Positions 36,812-47,400 of a stretch of DNA of 64,000 nt are shown here, piece by piece (position 1 is the first letter of the stretch; each line of letters opens with the position of its first letter). The notes under the pieces are model-generated. The model saw only the letters and a program-made list of their open reading frames with translations, was not told the origin of the DNA and searched no databases. The translations under genes were made by a program, and so were the position numbers. Location of the stretch: contig CATNEN010000012.1 of NCBI GenBank assembly GCA_950097015.1, positions 985,501 through 1,049,500 of the forward strand, read 5' to 3'. The stretch comes from Macrostomum hystrix. Taxonomy: Eukaryota; Platyhelminthes; Macrostomidae.

Positions 36812-39800
36812 TCAGTTGGCAGCAGCGGGCCTCTTGGCCTGCAGTCTGTACAGTCCGTAGTCCGATAGGCGCAGCTCGCAGCTCGGTGTCACCATCAGCA
36901 GGCGCCGAAGCAGGCCCAGCTGATCGACTGCTGATTGGCCAGGCCGGTAGAGCGTCAGCAGGCGCGGGTCGTAGGAGATTGGACCGCCGGCAAGTTGGTT
37001 GGCCCTTCGCACCTCTGATTGGCACTGGCAGACTCGGCAGGCGCGGATTGTATAGCGGCATGTTCTGGGGGTTAAACACAATTGGCTGGGCTTAGGCGAT
37101 GAGGATCTTGGTAGGCCGTAGGGACTTCACATGGATCCCTATCGGAAAGGGTCTTATAGCTGCGATGGCACGGGATCACAATGGGAGATTCAGTTCCAGG
37201 TATTCCTGGGATTATAGTGGGTCATTGGAGGACTATAGTGGGTCATCAGATTTATAATGGTCATAGAACGGATTACAGTTCGTCACATAAGGGATTAGAA
37301 TTGGTAATGGGAGGTAATAAAAAAGGGTCCATGGTAAAATTCCTTCCACTGAAGATGTTTGAGCCCCCTAGAGTCGCACCTGTGATAGATGCTGTCGCAC
37401 AGTCGGCAGTGCACAGCGGACTGGCTGTACTTGTACAGCAGCCTCCGCGGCTCCGTGTTCAAGCAGACGGGGCAGAGCCGCGGGGTGCAACCGAGACAGG
37501 CGGCCCGGTGCTTGGCCGCGCACTGGACAATCTTGGAGGGCTGGCTCATCAGCTGACTCCAGCGTCCTTGCGCCATGGCCAGCAGCTCGCCTGGCGTGAA
37601 GTCGCCGACTCCGCCAGCTTCGCCGCTGCTGTTGGCATCGCAGTCAACGGGCTGCACGAGGTAGCGCACTGAGTCGGGCACCTGGCCGGTGGGAGTGCGA
37701 AAATTTGTTTTACATTGATCCCGCATCTACACAAACTCACAAATCCTCACTGAAACTTTAATCCTCAAATCGAATCAAATCCCCAAATCCAACCAGATCC
37801 CAAATCTATTAAGATCACAAATCGAACAATATCCCCAAATCGAACTATAGATCCCCAAATCGAACTAGATCCCCAAGTCGAACTAGATCCCCAAATCGAT
37901 CCAGATCCCCAAATCAAACCAGATCCCAAATCCAACCAGATCCCAAATCCAACCAGATCCCAAATCTAACCAGATCCCAAATCCAACCAGATCCCAAATC
38001 TATTTAGATCACACATCGAACTCACACGAACTCACACTCACACGATCGAACTCACGATCACAAATCACAGATCCCCAAATCGAACTAGATCCCAAATCGA
38101 ACTATAGATCCCCAAATCGAACTAGATCCCCAAGTCGAACTAGATCCCAAATCAAACCAGATCCCCAAATCGATCCAGATCCCCAAATCCCAGATCCCCA
38201 AATCCAACCAGATCCCTAAATCCAACCAGATCCCCAAATCCAGCCAGATCCCTAAATCCAACCAGATCCCCAAATCCAGCCAGATCCCCAAATCCAACCA
38301 GTTCCCTAAATCCAACCAGATCCCCAAATCCAGCCAGATCCCCAAATCCAGCCAGATCCCCAAATCCAGCCAGATCCCCAAATCCAGCCAGATCCCCAAA
38401 TCCAACCAGATCCCTAAATCCAACCAGATCCCCAAATCCAGCCAGATCCCTAAATCCAACCAGATCCCCAAATCCAGCCAGATCCCCAAATCCAACCAGT
38501 TCCCTAAATCCAACCAGATCCCCAAATCCAGCCAGATCCCCAAATCCAGCCAGATCCCCAAATCCAGCCAGATCCCCAAATCCAGCCAGATCCCCAAATC
38601 CAACCAGATCCCCAAATCGAACTAGATCCCCAATTCAAACCAGATCCCCAAATCGAACTAGATCCCCAAATCGAACTAGATCCCTAAGTCGAACTAGATT
38701 CCCAAATCGAACCAGATCCCAAATCCAACCAGATCCCTATATCGATCCAGATCCCCAAATCCCAGATCCAAACTGCCGTGTCACCTGGTCAGCCAGCTGG
38801 TCTCGCATATCGGGACACAGCCAGCTAGTGAGCAGTGATTGTCGCGCCTGATTCCGAGCCTCTACAACTTCACTCAGTCTGGACAGGAACGGAGCTCGCG
38901 CCCAGTCCATGGAGCTCAGGGCTGGCCCGGCCAGGTGCAGGGTGAGTCGGTCCTGGCACGCCCGGAGCAGTCCGAGAGCTCGTCGACAGACTGGCAGCGG
39001 GTCGCAGTCGCCCGTGGCCAACAGTCTGGCGGGCAGGACGGCTCGGTCATTCCAATGGCAGAGGCGGCAGCAGGGCTGGCCGAAGTAGTTGCAATAGCGA
39101 GAGCTGCCTGATGATAACGTCAGTTCAGCTTTGCACTGGCTGCAGAATGTTGGAACCGACGAATGCGACTTGGCGGGCGCCTGTGGCTGATCAGGTTGAA
39201 AATAAAGGCATAAAATTTGTATCAGAATGGGGTTTCAGAGGATTAAGATTGGGATTTCTGAGAATCAGAATGGGGTTTCAGAGGATTAAGAATGGGATTT
39301 CTGAGAATCAGAATGGGGTTTCAGAGGATTAAGAATGGGATTTCTGAGAATCAGAATGGGGTTTTAGAGGATTAAGAATGGGATTTCTGAGAATCAGAAT
39401 GGGGTTTCAGAGGATAAAGAATGGGATTTCTGAGAATCAGAATGGGGTTTCAGAGGATTAAGAATAGGATTTCTAAGAATCAGAATGGGGTTTCAGAGGA
39501 TTAAGAATGGGATTTCTGAGAATCAGAATGGGGTTTCAGAGGATTAAGAATGGGATTTCTGAGAATCAGAATGGGGTTTCAGAGGATTAAGAATGGGATT
39601 TCTGAGAATCAGAACGGGGTTTCAGAGGATTAAGAATGGGATTTCTGAGAATCAGAACGGGGTTTCAGAGGATTAAGAATGGGATTTCTAAGAATCAGAA
39701 TGGGGTTTCAGAGGATTAAGAATGGGATTTCTGAGAATCAGAATGGGGTTTCAGAGGATTAAGAATGGGATTTCTGAGAATCAGAATGGGGTTTCAGAGG

Positions 39801-42785
39801 ATTAAGAATGGGATTTCTGAGAATCAGAATGGGGTTTCAGAGGATTAAGAATGGGATTTCAGGGAATCAGAATGGGGTTTCAGAGGATTAAGAATGGGAT
39901 TTCTAAGAATCAGAATGGGGTTTCAGAGGATTAAGAATGGGATTTCAGGGAAATCAGAATGGGGTTTCAGAGGATTAAGAATGGGATTTCAGGGAAATCA
40001 GAATGAGGTTTCAGAGGATTAAAAATGGTATTTCTGAGGATCAGAATGGGGTTTCAGAGGATTAAGAATGGGATTTCTGAGAATCAGAATGGGGTTTCAG
40101 AGGATTAAGAATGGGATTTCTGAGAATCAGAATGGGGTTTCAGAGGATTAAGAATGGGATTTCTGAGAATCAGAATGGGGTTTCAGAGGATTAAGAATGG
40201 GATTTCAGGGAAATCAGAACGGGGTTTCAGAGGATTAAGAATGGGATTTCAGGGAATCAGAATGGGGTTTCAGAGGATTAAGAATGGGATTTCTAAGAAT
40301 CAGAATGGGGTTTCAGAGGATTAAGAATGGGATTTCAGGGAAATCAGAATGGGGTTTCAGAGGATTAAGAATGGGATTTCAGGGAAATCAGAATGGGGTT
40401 TCAGAGGATTAAAAATGGTATTTCTGAGGATCAGAATGGGGTTTCAGAGGATTAAGATTGGGATTTCTGAGAATCAGAATGGGGTTTCAGAGGATTAAGA
40501 ATGGGATTTCTGAGAATCAGAATGGGGTTTCAGAGGATTAAGAATGGGATTTCTGAGAATCAGAATGGGGTTTTAGAGGATTAAGAATGGGATTTCAGGG
40601 AAATCAGAACGGGGTTTCAGAGGATTAAGAATGGGATTTCTAAGAATCAGAATGGGGTTTCAGAGGATTAAGAATGGGATTTCTAAGAATCAGAATGGGG
40701 TTTCAGAGGATTAAGAATGGGATTTCAGGGAAATCAGAATGGGGTTTCAGAGGATTAAGAATGGGATTTCAGGGAAATCAGAATGAGGTTTCAGAGGATT
40801 AAAAATGGTATTTCTGAGGATCAGAATGGGGTTTCAGAGGATTAAGAATGGGATTTCTGAGAATCAGAATGGGGTTTCAGAGGATTAAGAATGGGATTTC
40901 TGAGAATCAGAATGGGGTTTCAGAGGATTAAGAATGGGATTTCTGAGAATCAGAATGGGGTTTCAGAGGATTAAGAATGGGATTTCAGGGAAATCAGAAC
41001 GGGGTTTCAGAGGATTAAGAATGGGATTTCAGGGAATCAGAATGGGGTTTCAGAGGATTAAGAATGGGATTTCTAAGAATCAGAATGGGGTTTCAGAGGA
41101 TTAAGAATGGGATTTCAGGGAAATCAGAATGGGGTTTCAGAGGATTAAGAATGGGATTTCAGGGAAATCAGAATGGGGTTTCAGAGGATTAAAAATGGTA
41201 TTTCTGAGGATCAGAATGGGGTTTCAGAGGATTAAGAATGGGATTTCTGAGAATCAGAATGGGGTTTCAGAGGATTAAGAATGGGATTTCTGAGAATCAG
41301 AATGGGGTTTCAGAGGATTAAGAATGGGATTTCTGAGAATCAGAATGGGGTTTCAGAGGATTAAGAATGGGATTTCAGGGAAATCAGAACGGGGTTTCAG
41401 AGGATTAAGAATGGGATTTCTAAGAATCAGAATGGGGTTTCAGAGGATTAAGAATGGGATTTCAGGGAAATCAGAATGGGGTTTCAGAGGATAAAGAATG
41501 GGATTTCAGGGAAATCAGAATGGGGTTTCAGAGGATTAAGAATGGGATTTCTGAGAATCAGAATGGGGTTTCAGAGGATTAAGAATGGGATTTCTGAGAA
41601 TCAGAATTTGGGGTTTCAGAGGATTAAGAATGGGATTTCTGAGAATCAGAATGGGGTTTCAGAGGATTAAGAATGGGATTTCTGAGAATCAGAATGGGGT
41701 TTCAGAGGATTAAGATTGGGATTTCTGAGAATCAGAATGGGGTTTCAGAGGATTAAGAATGGGATTTCTGAGAATCAGAATGGGGTTTCAGAGGATTAAG
41801 AATGGGATTTCTGAGAATCAGAATGGGGTTTCAGAGGATTAAGATTGGGATTTCTGAGAATCAGAATGGGGTTTCAGAGGATTAAGAATGGGATTTCTGA
41901 GAATCAGAATGGGGTTTCAGAGGGTTAAGAATGGGATTTCAGGGAAATCAGAATGGGGTTTCAGAGGATTAAGAATGGTATTTCTGAGGATCAGAATGGG
42001 GTTTCAGAGGATTAAGAATGGGATTTCTGAGAATCAGAATGGGGTTTCAGAGGATTAAGAATGGGATTTCTGAGAATCAGAATGGGGTTTCAGAGGATTA
42101 AGAATGGGATTTCAGGGAAATCAGAATGGGGTTTCAGAGGATTAAGAATGGGATTTCAGGGGATTCAGAATCGCATTTCAAAGAATCCAGAATGGGATTT
42201 TAGAGAATTCAGAATAAGATTTCAAATAACTCAGAATGGGATTTCAGAGAACTCAGAATGGGATTTCAAAACAAGTTGGGATTCCAGAGAGAATTCCGAC
42301 TGAAGCACTCACACTAATCATAGCGTTTGGCCGGAACGATTAAACGAAAACCACACGAGAAAGTTATTGGACTTGATGTATTTAATCGATCTTTAAATCT
42401 TCACTGACCCCGAATCCTTCTATCCACGCTTCCCAAGTCAAGCCATTGCTCAATGATGAGATTACATAAAAAGCATACCGGTGGTCCCCAGTCCAGACGG
42501 GCCTCGCCGCTTTCAACCAGAGCCACGGGGCAGCGGTGCACCCTGTCGCCGCTGGCTGGCGCGGCAGTCCTCCGCAGCAGGCAGTCGCGGTGCAGGCCGC
42601 AGCCGCACAGTCGGCATTTGTAGTACCGCTGCGCGTCGGCGCCGAATCGCAGGCAGTCCTGCAGAGACCGCAGCCGCTGGCCGCACTGCTCGCACCTGTC
42701 GTTGATCGACATAATGAACCTGGCCGCGCTGCCGCCGCTCCGTTGAAACAGGCTGCTGTCGGCATTCGACGTTGTCGGCTGTAGA
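36812..42785 (-). CDS. Rubicon-homology (RH) domain zinc-binding protein, DEF8/PLEKHM/Rubicon family (5' end uncertain)
   Basis: Proteins with this domain act on late endosomes, lysosomes and autophagosomes, several by binding Rab7. Exons on the minus strand: 42778-42479 (or from 42785), 39186-38785, 37681-37380 and 37064-36812; 419 codons including the stop, phases 0, 0, 2. Exon 1 has a C1-like zinc motif (CEQC, YYKCRLCGCGLHRDC, HRC). Exon 2 opens the RH domain (FCSQC, RYCNYFGQPCCRLCHWNDR, AVLPARLL). Exon 3 continues it (DFTPGELLAMAQGRW, AACLGC, LCPVC, VHCRLCDSIYH). Exon 4 closes the zinc cluster (RTCRYTIRACRVC) and ends YGLYRLQAKRPAAAN. The C1-like module before RH favours DEF8-like, but the 90-residue tail after the last zinc pair is not something I recognise. 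An upstream start exon was not found. Introns 2 and 3 (counting from the C1-like exon, the gaps 39187-42478 and 37682-38784) are minisatellites. Confidence 0.85.
37065..37379. other. Intron of the RH-domain gene
   Basis: A 315-nt intron with short imperfect repeats on the plus strand (gggattatagtgggtcat, 37205-37290). No other feature. Confidence 0.6.
37745..38768. repeat. 18-bp minisatellite in the RH-gene intron
   Basis: About 55 units of gatccccaaatccagcca with cca/cga and t variants. It reaches to within about 15 nt of the donor of exon 39186-38785. The GIWLDL-repeat ORF on the minus strand is an artefact. Confidence 0.94.
39223..42295. repeat. 43-bp dimeric minisatellite (3.1 kb) in the RH-gene intron
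   Basis: About 70 units, each a dimer of two related halves: gaatggggtttcagaggatt (22-bp half) and gaatgggatttctgagaatc (21-bp half). Variant units (aggggaaatc, ctaagaatc, ctgaggatc) recur in the same order with a period near 800 bp at 39,840-41,470, showing large block duplication. It fills nearly the whole intron 39187-42478. Confidence 0.96.
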
Positions 42786-42789
42786 CTGT

Positions 42790-43425
42790 GGCCGCGAAAA
42801 ACAAAACAGGTCATGCTGAACTCAGTTCTGGTTGAAATTATCCAACTTTGTAGATTCGTTTTATGTAGGTCTCTCGGGTCTACAGCCTGTCTATTATTCT
42901 CTCGAGAAAGCTTCCAAATTTTGTTTGAGGCCGCGAGCCTGCCTCCTTTCTTTTTCTGCTTTTCTTCGCGAATCCAATTCGCTTCATAAGGATTACGTCA
43001 CCTGTGCGAAAGCCTCGGAACTGGCCGGTCGTACAGTATTCTTGCTCGATTTCAGTAGGCCAGAGGGGGTTTGGTTGAGGTGGTGAGTCATCGCCCAGAG
43101 AACATAAAATTGCGCGAGGCAGCGAGTGTACATGCTTCACGCGAATCGAATTGTCGATGTCCATTGGCTAATGCGCGCGCAGCTAGAATGCCCAAGACGA
43201 TTTGGTTTTCACTTTTTAATTAAACAGTGAAACTTATTATCAATATGACAAATTTGTAGCGAAGCCCAAAAGTTGAGCTTCGAAGATGTGCGTCAATAAA
43301 ATTAATGAATTGCTTTCCAATGCTATAAAAATCCTACCCCATTTCCAATAGATATAAGCAAGAAGCTAGATTATTTTCATCACAAGTCTTTGCACGACCG
43401 TACGGAATACCCCATAGTTATACCG
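42790..43425. other. Possible 5' region of the RH-domain gene
   Basis: Between the first RH-gene exon found and a SINE, upstream of the divergent PRPF18 gene. An open minus-strand frame (42880-43164) exists, but nothing in it resembles the family's N-terminus. Confidence 0.35.
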
Positions 43426-43445
43426 AAGTAAGTAGTGCAGCTGGG

Positions 43446-43812
43446 GGGTCGGTGGCAGAGCGTTTATCGCGTTTGCCTCTCGCACCACGGTCCCTAAGTT
43501 CGATTCCACGGCGAGGCCACATATATTTAGGGGCGCAGCCGCGGAGAGAAGGCTTGAGAGCTTGTCGTGCAATTTACGCCCATAAGGGCCAACCTCCAAG
43601 GCACAGTGAAATGCACACTGCCTGACGATGACAAAGTCAGGGCAGATGTACACACCTGTGTGAGCATATGCCTGCGTACAGTATCTGTGTGCGTGTGTGC
43701 TCAGGAGTCAGCGAAATGGGCAGCAATTGCCTCCTCGCTGGCTGCGGGTCTAGTGTCACCAAATGATGTGCCACTGCCCGCAGCCTTCCTGCAATTATTA
43801 TTATTATTATTA
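43446..43812 (+). mobile_element. Second SINE family, complete copy with target-site duplication
   Basis: Begins with a tRNA-like head (ggtggcagagcgtttatcgc, B-box-like agttcgattcc), followed by a body with ggcgcagccgcggagagaag and ctgcctgacgatgacaaagt, and an (ATT)n tail. It is flanked by 17-bp direct repeats taagtagtgcagctggg at 43429-43445 and 43813-43829, the target-site duplication of L1/RTE-like retroposition. Fragments of the same family lie at 31436-31487 and 50990-51090. Confidence 0.88.
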
Positions 43813-43829
43813 TAAGTAGTGCAGCTGGG

Positions 43830-44457
43830 TTGTGTTTTATAACCGCATATGATTTTATATAGACACGGTTCAGGACGAAAAGTATATTTTTTGTTTAATT
43901 TGTTTGAAAGTCCGAGCTGCAAGACCCCATTCACTTTATTTTAGAAGCCGCTTTAATCTAGTCTCACTGGCACTTTAAAAAGTCAAAAAATTGTTACAGC
44001 CAAAGGTTCACGATATAACAGCATTAATAAATAAATAAGCGAAGTCAAACGCACAACTGTGCATGCAAGATACCAATTTCCAAAATCTAAAAAGTTATTT
44101 TAGAAATTTTGCTTCAATATATAGGTTTGGAAAGAAATACTGTTTAACTTACATGCGAATTATATCAATTTGGTTATAAGTTTATATCAAATAGCAGCGA
44201 CATGATGGCGTTTTGTTAGTCGAATGTACTTTCATCGAAAGCGAATTTAAAGTTGTTTAAACTTAAAGGTTGTTTAAAATTTAAAGTTGTCCTTGTTTAA
44301 CAATATAGAAATCTACGTACCATCAAGACGATTGACACGTTTTTGATCGTGAATTATTTTCGGTAGCGACGTAGCGTAACATTATTATTGCTATTATTAT
44401 CTGTCACCAGCCTGCATCAGTTACAAATAAATAAAATTACAATTGACTGAAATTTCC
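43830..44457. other. Upstream region of PRPF18
   Basis: AT-rich unique sequence between the SINE and the PRPF18 start codon; presumably contains the PRPF18 promoter. No core promoter motif can be assigned with confidence. Confidence 0.4.
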
Positions 44458-47400
44458 ATGAATGATTTCTTAAAAGATGAGATCCTTCAGAGGAAAAGAA
44501 AATTAGAGGAACTTAAAGTTCTTGTAAGTCAATTTTCATCTGTCACGATAACTTTAATATATTACAGCTATGGTATAGGGGCCTATAGTTAAAGTTGCTA
44601 AAAACATTGACAATGATGATTTTACAATGGTTTGAGACAGTAGCATATCTTAATAATAACATAACTTAACAGCATAACCTTATTATAAATTATCATGTAA
44701 AATATGAGTAATGCATTAGTGAGTGTAACTGGTGGCAAATTATTGAATAAAACCAAACGAAGCAACAAAGCATGCCTTTACTTTAGCTATGCATGTTATT
44801 CATCCATTATCACAAAAAATTGCTTACAATACTGTTTCCCGAAATAATAGGCCTAACAAACTAGAATAGCTATTTATACTATATAAGAGTTAACAATAGT
44901 TATGATATGATGAGAAAATTGATGGCCTTGATTATCAAGATGTTATTACCATTAGGGGTAGCAATATTGCACATTTAGACATTTAATATGATAATAGTTT
45001 TTTATAAATATGACTATATTCATAGTCTGGGCACTATGCCAATAGTCATAATAGTGACAGACAGAATCATGGACTAGTTTATCAGGATGATAAGAATTAT
45101 AGCCAATAGTCTTTGACTCATTGACTCATAGGGGTACCTGGACACTTTGTCATCTTACAACTTCGTCATCCAGATGACAATCTGTCCAATATCTCAGAGG
45201 GTGGATTACGAAGAGACTTACACTTGTGGACACTTTGTCATCTATAAAACAAAAGTTTTCAAAGTTAGAACAGAACCACCCCTCCCCACCTCCTCACATC
45301 GTGTTGGCACCTATCTTTCAACTCTTATAATGAAATCAGTTTTGACACCTCTTTTTGACAATTTAGAGTGTGAAGTGTGTTCACACCTCTGCCCCACCAC
45401 CCTACCCTCACTTTATTGATGACGAACTTGATTGCTTGTTATTAGTAGATGACAAACTGACCAAACTTTGAAGCATGCCAATTGGCTGGATGACGAAGTG
45501 TCCTACCTTCCAAGTGGATAACGAAGTTGTAAGATGACAAAGTGTCTAGGATCCCTCATAGGCCCTAGCTCATTTTAATTGGAATTTGAGTTACTGAAAA
45601 GAGTTATTGGAGTTAAAATTTATTATTCATTCATTTATTAGACTGTTCATATACTAAACTTACTTGATACTTGTAACATAGCCACTCATAATATTATATG
45701 TTAGATTAGCTACTATTAAATAATCCTATTAGAATAAGTGTTTAAAACCCACAGATGCACACTTTAAACTTGAGAATGATTGAAAAAGATAAACTTTTGT
45801 TTAGGAACTTGCTTAGGACTATGCAGTTTTTGCCTGCTTTGGGGCTATACATGCGCAACCTCCCAAATCTTAGCCGGCCTTGCGACTTAGTTTTTGCTCT
45901 CATTTGCGACTTAGTTCGTTTCATTGCTCTATTTACGACTTAGTTTGCTCTCATTTGCTCTCTTTTTCTCTCCCCTTTTTCCTTTTCTTCACGCCTTCCT
46001 TTTTTGTCCCTTGGTCCCCCCTTTGATTTTTTTGCGCTTGGTCGATTGGTTTTTGCGACTTACCTTGCTTGGCCCTCGTTTCACTTAGCCGGTTTGGCCG
46101 GGTCGGCCGGGTGTTGCGCATGTATGTTTGGGGCTAATTAAAAATTTTTTATTAAAATTATGGAATTAGAATTTAATTGATAGCTTTGAGTGAATGATAA
46201 CATCTCAATTAGCCAATCTCAAACTTGATCTCATATTGTGGTCCAGGAATGTAGATGATTACAGTTAAACTGAACAAGATGCACTGAATATGTGAATGTG
46301 AAGTATGGTTGTGAAATGTTTAAGTGTTGTTTCTGTTCTTCCTTGTAAATATGAAATTTGACAAAAAAAGATTATCTGAACATACACAAAATCAATAACA
46401 ACACAACGACACAAGTATGACATGACACATCAATAATGACTGTTCCAATGAGCTCAAAGTGATTGCATTTCAATTGGCAAACCTCATAATTGTTGGAGAA
46501 TTTTCAGACAAGAAGTTTTAGACTTCAAATTTATTGAAATTTGAAAATGACATAACAAGGGCTATAGGCCATGCCCATGCCACACCTACCACCCACACAT
46601 TGTTTTTGAAAAATGTATATAATACTACAAAAAGTCCGCAAACAAAACATATTGATATAAAGCAAGTGATCATCTGTGATAAATAAGATATGTTAGAAAA
46701 TCAATTCTTCGCAGTTAAAACAACAGTCGCACATATCATTAATTATTTTCTATTCCGTCCTATCAGGAAGGCGGTAAGAAGTACTTCCGTCGAGGCGAAC
46801 TAGCCAAAAAGGAGGAAGAAGCCTACACTGCTAAGCACAGTTCCAGCGGTTCCAAATCCGACGCCGAGGTCAAAAACTCGTCTGGCTCAGCCGCTGTCAA
46901 AGGTGACGGCACAGCGGAGCAGAAGAAGGATAGTCGGTCTGGTCACCACCAGATCAACATCCGAGAAGTTCGCCGACGTCTGCGCGAACGAAATCAGCCG
47001 ATTAGATTGTTTGGCGAGACTGACGATCTAGTTAGGGCTAGACTCAAACTGCTCGAGTCTGAGGACACAGAGGATAAGGGCCTGCGTAACGACCTGCAGG
47101 CCGCTATGGAGAAGGTCAGAGACGGATTTGACACTTGCATCTCTGCTCTGCCTCTACACTGTGATTCACCTCATCTAACATCTGTGTATATCTCATCTCC
47201 CATCTCACAGTGTATCTCATCTCCCATCTCACAGTGTATCTCATCTCCCATCTCACAGTGTATCTCATCTCCCATCTCACAGTGTATCTCATCTCCCATC
47301 TCACAATGTATCTCATCTCCCATCTCACAGTGTATCTCATCTCCCATCTCACACTGTGTCTCATCTCCCATCTCACAATGTATCTCATCTCCCATCTCAC

